A DNA stretch of 64,000 nucleotides from JAFAMB01 sp963775805 (GTDB taxonomy: Bacteria; Verrucomicrobiota; Verrucomicrobiia; Chthoniobacterales; JAFAMB01). The notes beneath the pieces were generated by a model. That model was not told where the DNA came from and made no database searches. It saw only the letters and a program-made list of their open reading frames with translations. The translations under genes and the position numbers were made by a program. The stretch covers positions 372,001-436,000 of the forward strand of contig CAVZKG010000002.1 in NCBI GenBank assembly GCA_963775805.1, in the 5' to 3' direction. How positions within the stretch are numbered: the stretch's first letter is position 1; each line of letters opens with the position of its first letter. Below, one piece after another: positions 44,129-52,313 of this stretch.

Positions 44129-44901
44129 TTATCATGGCGAGCCGGAATTCCAAGCGTTCAGTCGGAACATTGGCTTCAAGCCTGTTCATTCCCGGGAAGG
44201 GTTCACCACGGAGGCCCCGAGACACGGAGGAGGACACAGAGGAATGGACGGAGGAGGACACAGAGGAATGGGTTTACCACAAAGGCACAGAGGGCACAGA
44301 GTTTCGGAATTCGAATTGGAGACATCGAACAAGGGAAGGAACGAAATTCACCACGGAGATGCGGAGGACACAGAGTTTTGGATTTTTTGGATGTTGCGGT
44401 CTGGACTAGAGCGCTGTCGCGTTTAACTCGCTGTAAGTACGCCGACGCGAGGAAAACGCCAGAACGTTCGGGAAATACAGGAGCATAGGCTTCCAGCCTG
44501 TGCATTCCTGGGAACGGGTCCACCACAGAGTCACGGCGTTGCGACCTATCGGACGTCGCTTTAGCGACAGTGCAAGCCGCAACCACAAGGATGTGGTGCC
44601 GGCGTGTCGGCGTGTAGGCGAATACCCAGTTAGAGCCGCTCGCCCCCCCAGAAACCTCGATGTAAAATGTTCTTCTTCGCGTCGGTCGTGCTAAAAATAG
44701 TGACAGATTATTAGCATTAAATAGCGCCGTGGTTGCGCCGAATATAGTATAATGCCTTACCTGATGCTAAGAAGCATCACTGCGTCCCTCTGGTGTATAG
44801 TTAAGGCCGCCGGCTAATATCGCGATGAAAACCGAAAATTGGTTCCAAAAAGGGTCGGTTGAAAGCGGCGTTCCGCTTGGCTCGGATGAGGAGAATTCGA
44901 G
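44129..44901 (-). repeat. TTCAACGCG-family repeat copies in reverse orientation
   Basis: Two reverse copies span about 44190-44365 and 44370-44530. Landmarks on the plus strand are GGTTCACCACGGAGGC, TTTCGGAATTCGAATTGGAG and ACAAAGGCACAGAGG, then GAGTTTTGGATTTTTTGG, AACGCCAGAACGTTCGG and GCTTCCAGCCTGTGCATTCC. 44600-44890 holds no repeat and presumably the promoter of the downstream gene; TATAAT at 44748-44753 lacks a good partner. Confidence 0.7.
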
Positions 44902-45672
44902 ATGAGTATCATCTTGCTCATTTTGTTCCTGACCCAAATCGAACCGTCTTTGACGGTCGCAACCTTTCAGGCTCAGCAGGAAAGTCGCGACGCTGTTGTG
45001 AGTGGCATTCTCGCGAACGAGCCGATGGTTGTTCAGACTGCTTTCAGTGAATACTTCAATCCCAACGAGTCGATCGTTCTCTCGGCGGACGAGAGCAAAA
45101 CGCTTCGATCCGTCAGCGGAAGAGCGTATTACTATTATAGTAATGGAACGGAAATCTTTCCTTTGCATTTGGCTGCCGCATTGGGTGAAGCGGAGATCTG
45201 CCGGCTACTGATCGCTGACGGCGCCCAAGAATTCGCCCATGGCAAAGGTTACGATTGGGTCCCGGCTCAATTTGCGGCCAGGTGCGGCCATCCGGAGCTT
45301 GCGAAAATCCTCCTTGGCATCCCGGCGGACGATGATCACTTCAGTATCGGCGTTTCGCTTCGCACTCAAAAACTGGTGGTTTATCGGGACGATATTCCGT
45401 TGTTGACGGCAAGGATCTCAACCGGTCGCAACGACAAACCGACTCCTCCCGGTCGATACCTTGTCACGGACAAGATCAGGCTGGAGCGTTCGACCATTTA
45501 CAAGGTCAAAATGCCGTTCTTCCTCCGGTTATCTTTCTCGGAAGTAGGCATCCACTACGGAGTCAATCCGGGGCACCCAGCCAGCCACGGTTGCATCCGA
45601 GTCGGGTCAGAAGAGCTCGCGCAAAAGATCTTTGAGACCTGCCCGATCGGCACTTTGGTTCAGATCGAATAA
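44902..45672 (+). CDS. Ankyrin-repeat L,D-transpeptidase (YkuD)
   Basis: 256 residues: N-terminal membrane-anchor or signal segment (SIILLILFLTQIEP), ankyrin repeats at about 84-140 (FPLHLAAALGEAEICRLLIA, VPAQFAARCGHPELAKILLG), then a YkuD domain at about 148-256. The catalytic motif is complete: HYGVNPGHPASHGCIRVGS with H229 and C231. YkuD enzymes make 3-3 peptidoglycan cross-links or attach proteins to the wall. The ankyrin part may recruit a partner. GAGGAG at 44888-44893 gives a good ribosome binding site. Confidence 0.88.
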   Translation: MSIILLILFLTQIEPSLTVATFQAQQESRDAVVSGILANEPMVVQTAFSEYFNPNESIVLSADESKTLRSVSGRAYYYYSNGTEIFPLHLAAALGEAEICRLLIADGAQEFAHGKGYDWVPAQFAARCGHPELAKILLGIPADDDHFSIGVSLRTQKLVVYRDDIPLLTARISTGRNDKPTPPGRYLVTDKIRLERSTIYKVKMPFFLRLSFSEVGIHYGVNPGHPASHGCIRVGSEELAQKIFETCPIGTLVQIE

Positions 45673-45757
45673 TGGGGAGCGGGGGAAGTGAGAAGGCAGA
45701 AGGCAGAAATTAAGAATTAAGAATTAAGAAAATGTCATCCAGCCAGCTCTTTCATTC
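45673..45757. repeat. GGCAGAA/TTAAGAA heptamer tract
   Basis: Units AGGCAGAAGGCAGAAATTAAG and AATTAAGAATTAAGAA follow the transpeptidase stop; a reverse tract (TTAATTCCTACTTCTTAATT) runs into the end of the convergent OsmC gene. Confidence 0.7.
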
Positions 45758-46270
45758 TTAATTCCTACTTCTTAATTCTGACTTTCCCATTTCAGCTCCG
45801 TTCTGCAAAGTCTGATACACCACGCAATAACGCTCAGTCAGTTCGAGCAGTTTCGCCGTCTCCTCCTCTGTCGCGCTCGTATCCAGTGCGAAGCGTAGCC
45901 GAATCCGCTGAAATCCGACCGGTACCTCCTTCGATACGCCAAGTGTTCCACGAAAATCGAGATCGCCCTCTGCGGTCACCGAGCCGCTACTAACTTGAAT
46001 TCCCATCGCGGTCGCAACCGCTGACAGCGTCACTCCTGCGCACGCAACCAGTGCCTGCAGAAGCATATCGCCGGCACATACCGATAACCCGGTCCCTCCA
46101 GTCGCCGGGTGAAGTCCCGATTCGACAAGCGCGCGCCCGGTCTCGACGCTGCAAGTCACCCCTTCGCCCAAATTGCCTTCGGCACGCAGCGTCACCAGCG
46201 CTGAAGTCGGGTTATCTTTGTATCTCTGCTTTATCGGCGCTTGTACGGCCCGGAATTGATCGCGATCCAT
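45758..46270 (-). CDS. OsmC family protein
   Basis: 170-residue OsmC/Ohr-fold protein. The two conserved cysteines of the thiol-dependent peroxidase site are C77 (LQALVACAGVTLSAVA) and C149 (LTERYCVVYQTL), and GGTGLSVCAGDML precedes the long helix. OsmC/Ohr proteins reduce organic hydroperoxides; some YhfA-like members have other roles. The stop lies in a heptamer tract. Confidence 0.88.
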   Translation of the reverse strand: MDRDQFRAVQAPIKQRYKDNPTSALVTLRAEGNLGEGVTCSVETGRALVESGLHPATGGTGLSVCAGDMLLQALVACAGVTLSAVATAMGIQVSSGSVTAEGDLDFRGTLGVSKEVPVGFQRIRLRFALDTSATEEETAKLLELTERYCVVYQTLQNGAEMGKSELRSRN

Positions 46271-46650
46271 CCGGCACTAACCAGCTGGATCCGACGTAAC
46301 GCAACCTCTTCGGGTGCAAAACCGGTTTGTACCAACCAAAGGAGGATACAGAGGTTCGGATTTGTTAAGGCATTGCGATCTGGACGGGAACGGTATCGCG
46401 TTGAATGCGTTGGGGCGACGTGGAACCGGGGGCAAGCCACGGTGCCACTCAGTGGCGGTCTCGTTGCTAGCATTTTCGAAGCTCAATCAAAATCCGGGTG
46501 ACTTTGCTTTAGTCTCTCCAGGGACGGAGACAGGATTGTCCTCTTCGTGGCTTTCGTGTGCTTCTGTGCGAATTCCTCCGACTCTTCTATTCTTCTATGT
46601 TCCCGATGTGCTGACCGCTCCGGTTACACATTTATCTTTCCAGTCTAACT
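46271..46650 (-). repeat. Diverged reverse TTCAACGCG-family copy
   Basis: Bases 46330-46420 read AGGAGGATACAGAGGTTCGG, ATTGCGATCTGGACGGG and GGTATCGCGTTGAATGCG, a degenerate reverse copy. 46430-46650 shows no gene. Confidence 0.6.
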
Positions 46651-47127
46651 TCACGCGGAGGCGTTCGCCAATTCCGCGAAATTACCCAGGACATAACTCC
46701 AGCCTTCGGGTTTATCGACTGAGGTGCGCAACTTGTCGCCGGTGTCGCCGTGACGTTCGAAATCACGGTGTTCGAGTTCGACTTTGGTTTTTCCGGATTC
46801 CAGCGTGAACCGGATCTCGACGACGCTTGCACGCTCGATATCGGCGACATATTCAAAATCACCGTTCAGATGCCACGAAAAAATAACTTTCCGCGGAGGT
46901 TCATAATGGAGCACTGTCCCCCAATCACATTCTGATCCATCTTCATCCTGTTCGTACCATCGCCCACCGGCGCGCGGTTCGACGACGACGGCTTTGAGCG
47001 GGCTGTTCCCGATATGATGTTCCTTGGGCCACCATTGACCCATGTTCTGTGTGAAGAGGTCAAACGCCTGTTCAGGCGTTCTATTCACAATGACCGACTT
47101 GATGACCCGTGACTCTGTTTGCTGCAT
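46651..47127 (-). CDS. SRPBCC (AHSA1-like) domain protein
   Basis: 158 residues with the START/Bet v 1-like fold of the AHSA1 group: SVIVNRTPEQAFDLFTQNMG at the N-terminus, then EPRAGGRWYEQDEDGSECDW, and VEIRFTLESGKTKVELEHRD with a C-terminal helix. It probably binds a hydrophobic ligand. It is the second gene of an operon with an ArsR regulator three bases upstream, a very common pairing. Confidence 0.9.
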   Translation of the reverse strand: MQQTESRVIKSVIVNRTPEQAFDLFTQNMGQWWPKEHHIGNSPLKAVVVEPRAGGRWYEQDEDGSECDWGTVLHYEPPRKVIFSWHLNGDFEYVADIERASVVEIRFTLESGKTKVELEHRDFERHGDTGDKLRTSVDKPEGWSYVLGNFAELANASA

Positions 47128-47130
47128 TTT

Positions 47131-47454
47131 TCAGGTTTCGTTTTCGTTTTGCTTTTGATTTTCGGCGAAAGCTTTGAAGGAGTGGAGGGCGTCACCCCAG
47201 AACTGATCAAAATAGTTGCGTAAACTTTCGATCCCGTTTGGATCGACTTGATAGATTCGCCGATTGCCGGCCTGTCGATCGAACACGAGCCCGACCTCCT
47301 TAAGAATCTTCAGGTGTTGCGAGATGGCAGGACGGCTGACAGGAAACTCTTTAGCGATCTCGTTAACTGCCGCCGGCCCTTTAGCAACCCGCTCGAAAAC
47401 AGAGAGCCGGGTTGGATCAGCCAGTGCAAAGATCTGATCCCGATGGTAAGCCAT
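47131..47454 (-). CDS. ArsR family regulator paired with the SRPBCC gene
   Basis: 107-residue winged-helix regulator: FALADPTRLSVFERVAKGPA, then EIAKEFPVSRPAISQHLKIL and RRIYQVDPNGIESLRNYFDQ. It has no Cys-based metal site, matching the non-metal ArsR proteins that accompany SRPBCC partners. The start codon lies inside a 33-bp near-perfect palindrome (47446-47478), which points to tight autoregulation at translation start or promoter. Confidence 0.92.
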   Translation of the reverse strand: MAYHRDQIFALADPTRLSVFERVAKGPAAVNEIAKEFPVSRPAISQHLKILKEVGLVFDRQAGNRRIYQVDPNGIESLRNYFDQFWGDALHSFKAFAENQKQNENET

Positions 47455-47478
47455 TACTTACGGTAAGTAGTGGCTTAC
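47446..47478. promoter_or_regulatory. 33-bp palindrome overlapping the arsR start codon
   Basis: GTAAGCCATTACTTAC (47446-47461), a central G, and GTAAGTAGTGGCTTAC (47463-47478) are inverted copies with a single mismatch. The minus-strand ATG of the ArsR gene sits at 47454-47452, within one arm. Each arm also contains a smaller GTAAG..CTTAC dyad. This is a strong operator candidate. Confidence 0.75.
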
Positions 47479-47842
47479 GGATGATTTGTCAAGTAGATGA
47501 AAATCGAACCTCGAGTGGAATCGCAACACGTCACAGAAGATTTGAATGATTCAGGTCTCTGGAGGCGCGGAGGACTCGAAGACCGGCGCAAGCCAATCGC
47601 AGACAGGCTGCAAGCCAATCTTACTTTCAATTCCCAAACCTTCTCGCGTTTTGCTCGCGTCCGCGTCCTTACAACGCGTTCAACGCGATATCGCCCCCCG
47701 TCCGGACAGCGAACCTTCAAAAAAAAAATCCGAACCTCTGCGCCTTTGCGGTTATTTTAATTCTCTGCGTCCTCTGTGCCTCCGTGGTGAACTCCTCCGC
47801 GGAATGGACACCCTGCAAGCCAATCGAAGACAGGCTAAAAGC
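47479..47842 (+). repeat. TTCAACGCG-family repeat copy (about 47630-47795)
   Basis: Landmarks: AAACCTTCTCGCGTTTTGC, ACGCGTTCAACGCGATATCG, CCGTCCGGACAGCGAACC, AAAAAATCCGAACCTCTGCG and CTCCGTGGTGAACTCC. A related GCAAGCCAATC element (47588 and 47815) flanks it on both sides. No gene is supported. Confidence 0.72.
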
Positions 47843-48826
47843 TCAGTCCCGACGCGTAAATGCCAGTTCGCCCCAGCAATCGAAACGTTGGACGGTTCCG
47901 GCGACTCCGCCTGAGAGGAGCGGGCGAGAGGTTATCACATCCGTGAAATTGATCAGGGCCGGAACCACAGCCAAAGGAAGGACATTCGCAGCCTGTTCTG
48001 CGACGCCGAATACGTTGCCACGGACGCAGATGTCGGCGTCGAACCCGATGACGACGACCGCGGTGACGCCTCCTGGATTGATCCAGGCTTGGAACGCGGG
48101 ATCGTGAAATGCCGAATGATGGGTGCCGCCGTCTGCGACCCAGACGTGGGTGCCTGGAATCGCGCCGACAGCATTTTGTAGTCCGGCGCAAACGGCATTG
48201 ACTGGGGTTGGCAGGTTTTGCCCGCGCACACCATTGTGCGGATCACGGAGTATACAGACATGCACATGATTTTCGGCAGCCGCATTTAATACGGCGTTCA
48301 TGTGATCTAACGCGGAGGCACCATCCCAGTTGTGGGGCATGTCTGCTTGAGCTCCGCCGAGGTGAATCAAAAGAACCCGTGTACTGGCTGCGTTCGCTTC
48401 GATATATTCGGTGACAGTCTGATCAAGGCCGATTTTCGCACTGCTCATACTGAGCTGCAGACTTCCGAAATTGAGGTTCCCGTGGGTGAATGTCGCTGTC
48501 GGACGAACGGGATTCTGGACGTAGCGGACTGCTTCCACGCCGGCGCCTATCGGTGCCTGGCGTAGACCGGGCGAAATAGGAAACGTGTTTTCGAGATAGG
48601 CGATCGCTTTGCGATATTTCCGGAGTTTGTCGATGTGCGCGTTATCCCGTGTACGCGCCAGCTTGGCAATCGCTTCTCTGATGACAGTCGAATGGCTGTC
48701 CTGCCTCAGTAGTTGACCGAGCTTTTTTAAAGCGCCGTCTTGATGCAATTTTCTTCCCAACCCGGACCCGCTCCCCTGTGCGAGTTCGACGAAATGAGTG
48801 TAGCAATGACCTGGATAGAGAGGCAT
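47843..48826 (-). CDS. Isochorismatase-like cysteine hydrolase domain protein
   Basis: 327 residues. The C-terminal 190 residues resemble the isochorismatase fold: a TRVLLIHLGGAQADM strand, GTHVWVADGGTHHSAFHDPA (family K.r.SAF region, with His at the usual Lys) and VVVIGFDADICVRGNVFGVA, whose Cys is the expected nucleophile. The N-terminal 100 residues (LGQLLRQDSHSTVIREAIAK) are helical and unrecognised. The altered active-site Lys means the assignment is by fold, not reaction. The next gene upstream on the same strand encodes an HELVH protein. Confidence 0.62.
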   Translation of the reverse strand: MPLYPGHCYTHFVELAQGSGSGLGRKLHQDGALKKLGQLLRQDSHSTVIREAIAKLARTRDNAHIDKLRKYRKAIAYLENTFPISPGLRQAPIGAGVEAVRYVQNPVRPTATFTHGNLNFGSLQLSMSSAKIGLDQTVTEYIEANAASTRVLLIHLGGAQADMPHNWDGASALDHMNAVLNAAAENHVHVCILRDPHNGVRGQNLPTPVNAVCAGLQNAVGAIPGTHVWVADGGTHHSAFHDPAFQAWINPGGVTAVVVIGFDADICVRGNVFGVAEQAANVLPLAVVPALINFTDVITSRPLLSGGVAGTVQRFDCWGELAFTRRD

Positions 48827-48834
48827 GGAGGGAA

Positions 48835-48965
48835 GGGGAAGGAAGAAGTAAGAATTATGAAGTAAGAACGAAGAAGTAAAAAGGAAGAACTAAAGATTAG
48901 GTAGCTCAAGCTACTTTTTAATTCTCTACTTCTTAATTCTTAATTCTTAATTCCTAATTCTGCCT
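48835..48965. repeat. GTAAGAA/TTAAGAA heptamer tracts
   Basis: Forward tract GAAGAAGTAAGAATTATGAA (about 48840-48890) and reverse tract TTCTTAATTCTTAATTCTTA (about 48925-48960) flank a short spacer between two minus-strand genes. The right tract abuts the stop of the HELVH gene. Confidence 0.75.
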
Positions 48966-49451
48966 TCATCCTTCTGCCTTCTCCTCGTATGTGTTCGCGC
49001 AAACTCTTAGGGCTACGCGCTCGGCTTCGAGTTCGAGTGGGCCGTTGGGATAGTAGGGAGGGTAAAATGCCTCACGGATATAGGCGCGAAGGAAACGCTC
49101 GATTCCACCTAGCCGTTCGTGTTGCAGGACATGGACTAGCTCGTGCGCGATGAGGCGCCGGTCGTACTTTCCTTCTTTGAGAGCTATCCCGTGACCGAAA
49201 ATCATGCCGGTGGTTCTTCCCTGGATAAGCTGGAATTGAGCGGTTAGATGGCGCAATTCGGGATCTGTCGGAAGGGGCAATTGAGGGGAGATGACGATTC
49301 GCACCTTATCCAGTTGTCGGATACCGATTGCTTCGGCGTCCTTTCGGTTCAGGTCGGCTAACGGTTGCCCGGCCGCTAAGCACACTTGTTCCATCTTGGT
49401 CGCCCAGTTGACCACCTTTGGAAAATTCCGCGCTATTTGACCAGGAGTCAT
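48966..49451 (-). CDS. HELVH-type zinc-binding protein (DUF4157-like)
   Basis: 161 residues from the ATG at 49451; an upstream extension to 49679 is repeat sequence and was rejected. The core motif LIAHELVHVLQHERLGGIER (HExxH) predicts a zinc metallopeptidase-like site, with a downstream acidic NGPLELEAERVALRV as the likely third-ligand region. RIVISPQLPLPTDPELRHLT and TTGMIFGHGIALKEGKYDRR precede it. Proteolysis has not been shown for this family. Confidence 0.8.
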   Translation of the reverse strand: MTPGQIARNFPKVVNWATKMEQVCLAAGQPLADLNRKDAEAIGIRQLDKVRIVISPQLPLPTDPELRHLTAQFQLIQGRTTGMIFGHGIALKEGKYDRRLIAHELVHVLQHERLGGIERFLRAYIREAFYPPYYPNGPLELEAERVALRVCANTYEEKAEG

Positions 49452-49942
49452 CGCTGCGCCTGAATAAACGCGAAAAGCCGCTCTGCACAACTGTTCGGCG
49501 TTCGGCGTTCGGCGTAGTGCCGAGCTGCTTTTTGTCCCGGCTTGCCCGACGTAGCCTTGGCGAAATCGGGAGGGACAAGCTGATAGCAGCCAGGCACGAA
49601 GTGGCTGGGTAACGGTACCGAAAACCCTCCGTGGTGGAGGTTTTTGTCCCGTAGGGACAGAGTGATAGGAACCAGGCACTTCGTACCTGGCTATTATCGG
49701 CTTGTCCCTACGGGACAGAAGCTTCCAGAATGGATGCAGAACTAAGAAGGAAGAACTGACTTTGTTGTCCGACCAACTTTTTCATACTTCATTCTCGTTT
49801 CTTAATTCTTCCTTCCGAATGCTGCCTTTTTTTGCGTAAGCAAAAACGGTCCAATTGTCGAAATGGGCGATTTTCGCACGTCATCGTAGTGAGCACCGGA
49901 TATTTTCCGGCATTCACAACGATCGACAGAATCGAAATAAAA
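49452..49942. repeat. Repeat-rich intergenic region with TGTCCC hairpins
   Basis: TGTCCCGTAGGGACA (49645-49659) and TGTCCCTACGGGACA (49703-49717) are each short hairpins and pair with each other around ACCAGGCACTTCGTACCTGG. A diverged relative lies at 49560-49625. TTCGGCGTTCGGCGT units occur near 49495-49515 and GGAAGAA/TTAATTCTTCC heptamers at 49740-49820. No gene is supported. Confidence 0.7.
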
Positions 49943-50311
49943 ATGAAATACGCCTTACTTGTTCATCAATCACAGGAACGTTTTGAAGCACGCAATGACG
50001 CTGCGGCCATGGCGGCGGGGAGAGCTTACGGAGAAGCTCTTCAGGCTGCCGGGATCTTTGTCGGGGGCGCAGGATTGGAGTCACCCCTGGCTGCAACGAC
50101 TGTTTCCATTCGGGATGGGAAACGCCAGGTTCACGACGGGCCATATGCGGAAACGAAAGAGTTTCTGGCCGGATTTGGCATTATCGATGTACCGGATCTG
50201 GATTCCGCGTTGGAATGGGCTGCGCGGCATCCTGCCGCGGCTTATGCTTCTGTGGAGGTACGACCTTTGTTGGGATCCCATTTCGCGACCGGGAACAAGA
50301 AATCTTCTTGA
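49943..50311 (+). CDS. YCII-related (DGPF domain) protein, partner of ECF42 sigma factor
   Basis: 122-residue protein: MKYALLVHQSQERFEARND at the start and the DGPF motif (QVHDGPYAETKEFLAGFGII) in the middle. The ATG at 49943 is preferred over an upstream extension. Its TGA stop overlaps the ATG of the sigma gene by one base, so the two are translationally coupled. In ECF42 systems the DGPF protein is a conserved neighbour of unresolved function. Confidence 0.9.
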   Translation: MKYALLVHQSQERFEARNDAAAMAAGRAYGEALQAAGIFVGGAGLESPLAATTVSIRDGKRQVHDGPYAETKEFLAGFGIIDVPDLDSALEWAARHPAAAYASVEVRPLLGSHFATGNKKSS

Positions 50312-51543
50312 TGAGCGAATCTGCGACGCATTCTGCGATTGAAGCCGTTGCGCGCAGTTCGTATGGCCGGTTGATCGCTTTTCTGGCGGCCCGGTCTGGT
50401 GGTGACGTCGCCGGTGCAGAAGATGCACTCGGCGACGCTGTGCTCGCTGCATTGAGACATTGGCCGGTGGATGGCATTCCACAGAAACCGGAGGCCTGGC
50501 TGCTTCACGTTGCACGCAACCGCACGATTGACGCGGTGCGCCGCAAGGAAGTTCGCCAATCTTCCGAAGAGATCTTGAAACAAGCCGCCATGGAAGCGCA
50601 GGACGCCGCCGCGACACACGACGATTTTCCCGATGAACGGCTGAAACTGCTCTTTGTCTGTGCCCATCCGGCAATCGACATTGCCGCGCGCACTCCTTTG
50701 ATGTTGCAGACGGTGCTTGGTATCGATGCTGCACGCATCGCTTCGGCCTTCTTGGTTTCGCCTGCGTCGATGAATCAGCGGCTTGTCCGGGCAAAAAACA
50801 AGATCCGCGCCGCGGGGATTCCTTTTATTGTGCCAGATTCCTCGGAATGGGATGAACGAGTTTCCTTCGTCCTGGATGCAATCTATTCGGCTTATACGAC
50901 CGGCTGGGAAAGCCTGAACGAAACCGGTTCTACCTATCGAGCTCTCGCCGAAGAGGCCATTACGATCGGGCGAATCTTAGCCCAGTTGATGCCCGCGGAA
51001 CCGGAAGCGCTCGGTTTACTTGCGCTCATGCTGCATTGCGAAGCTCGCCGGGAGGCACGTTTTACGAACGAGGGCGCGTTTGTGCCCCTTGATCAGCAAG
51101 ATCCTGCTCGCTGGTCCCGGCCGATGATGGAGGAAGCGGAACGGCACTTGCGATTGGCCGCATCGCACAAACGGATCGGACGCTATCAATTGGAAGCAGC
51201 CATTCAGTCGATCCATGCGAACCGCGCCGTGAACGGTCGGATCGATTGGCAGGAGATCCTATTGCTTTACGAAGGATTAACGACGATTGCTCCCGGGATC
51301 GGTTCACTCGTCGGGCGAGCAGTTGCGATTGCACAAGCCGGTCAGCCAGTTGCCGGGTTGGCGGCTCTGGAAGAAATTCCCGCTGCTCGCGTCACAACTT
51401 ATCAACCTTATTGGGCGGCACGCGGGCATCTACTGCGACTTCTGAACCGAAGCGATGAAGCTCAAAAGGCATTCACTCGAGCTGCGAGCCTGACGGATGA
51501 TCCGGCCTTGCGCGAATACCTTTTCAGATGCGCTGGAGGCTAG
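50311..51543 (+). CDS. ECF42-type RNA polymerase sigma factor with C-terminal TPR-like extension
   Basis: 410 residues. Sigma-2 at about 12-80 (RLIAFLAARSGGDVAGAEDA, AWLLHVARNRTIDAVRRKEV), sigma-4 at about 110-170 (LKLLFVCAHPAIDIAARTPL, FLVSPASMNQRLVRAKNKIR), then a long helical C-terminus (DUF6596/TPR-like) with YSAYTTGWESLN and ALGLLALMLHCEARREAR. ECF42 proteins lack a classical anti-sigma factor and depend on this C-terminal domain. The coupled DGPF gene confirms the class. The targets are unknown. Confidence 0.92.
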   Translation: MSESATHSAIEAVARSSYGRLIAFLAARSGGDVAGAEDALGDAVLAALRHWPVDGIPQKPEAWLLHVARNRTIDAVRRKEVRQSSEEILKQAAMEAQDAAATHDDFPDERLKLLFVCAHPAIDIAARTPLMLQTVLGIDAARIASAFLVSPASMNQRLVRAKNKIRAAGIPFIVPDSSEWDERVSFVLDAIYSAYTTGWESLNETGSTYRALAEEAITIGRILAQLMPAEPEALGLLALMLHCEARREARFTNEGAFVPLDQQDPARWSRPMMEEAERHLRLAASHKRIGRYQLEAAIQSIHANRAVNGRIDWQEILLLYEGLTTIAPGIGSLVGRAVAIAQAGQPVAGLAALEEIPAARVTTYQPYWAARGHLLRLLNRSDEAQKAFTRAASLTDDPALREYLFRCAGG

Positions 51544-51552
51544 GGCTGGGGC

Positions 51553-51615
51553 GTTCGGAGTTCGGAGTTCGGAGTTCGGAGTTCGGAGTTCGGAGTTCGG
51601 AGTTCGGAGTTCGGA
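51553..51615. repeat. Nine perfect GTTCGGA heptamers
   Basis: An uninterrupted tandem of nine identical 7-bp units starting nine bases after the ECF42 stop codon. It is the purest array of the window's heptamer family and a likely hotspot for copy-number variation. Confidence 0.95.
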
Positions 51616-51680
51616 CGTGACACCAATATTTAGATTTCAAGACTAAAGCCACTCAATCTTTATTTCTCACTTCTTGCTTC

Positions 51681-52313
51681 TCACTCGAGCTGAGATCGTG
51701 ACGATTTGCTTTTCTTGCGCTGATAGTACCGCTTTGCTTTTGCGTGACTGCCGCAGTCGCTCATCATGCACCAGCGTCGGCTGTGATTTTTGGTTGTGTC
51801 GACAAAGAACCAACCGCAGGTCGCACTCGCGCATTGGCGCACCAGGCGGATTTGATCCGATGCCAAAAGTTCTGCCGCGGACCAGGCAACCGGCCCCAGC
51901 AGTCGAGCATCGTTCGTCGGGCCAGATTCACGTTGGCAAGAGCAGTCTACTCCCTGAAGACTGACCTTTAGCCGCATCGGGTATGCGCGAAGGGTTTCGT
52001 TCAGCGCGGTAAGGTCGACTTCTTTAGGTGATTCATTCTTTTGTCGAGTGTCGAAAAGACGAAACAGCGTTCTGCGAAAAGCGCGTGCCCGTTCCAGAAT
52101 CTTGGAAGCTTCTTTCGGACAGGTTTCCGAAAACGCGTGGAGCTCATCCACTACAGACTGATCGATTATTTCTGCTTCGTGCGCCCAGCGCACCAGATCT
52201 CCGAATTCCTTAAGCTTCTCTGACGGATTGCCGGTGTGAAAACCGACCGTATTCACGAAATCGAGACAGGGCGCACCGCCTACAAACTGAAACGGGGAGA
52301 CATGTTGCGACAT
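51681..52313 (-). CDS. ABATE/CGNR-type zinc-finger regulator
   Basis: 210 residues from the ATG at 52313 (MSQHVSPFQFVGGAPCLDFV). The N-terminal part is the stress-related ABATE-like domain (CLDFVNTVGFHTGNP). The C-terminal finger is CASATCGWFFVDTTKNHSRR then WCMMSDCGSHAKAKRYYQRK. Where the family has CGNR this protein has CGSH, although all four expected cysteines are kept. These proteins are predicted transcription factors. The gene is divergent from a small hypothetical gene. Confidence 0.87.
   Translation of the reverse strand: MSQHVSPFQFVGGAPCLDFVNTVGFHTGNPSEKLKEFGDLVRWAHEAEIIDQSVVDELHAFSETCPKEASKILERARAFRRTLFRLFDTRQKNESPKEVDLTALNETLRAYPMRLKVSLQGVDCSCQRESGPTNDARLLGPVAWSAAELLASDQIRLVRQCASATCGWFFVDTTKNHSRRWCMMSDCGSHAKAKRYYQRKKSKSSRSQLE

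Noticed and set aside
44748..44753. TATAAT as promoter of the ankyrin-transpeptidase gene
   Set aside because: No -35-like hexamer at the right distance and it lies about 150 bases upstream of the gene; too weak to call.
49452..49679. N-terminal extension of the HELVH protein
   Set aside because: The added codons are repeat sequence (TTCGGCG units and TGTCCC-type elements) without family similarity.
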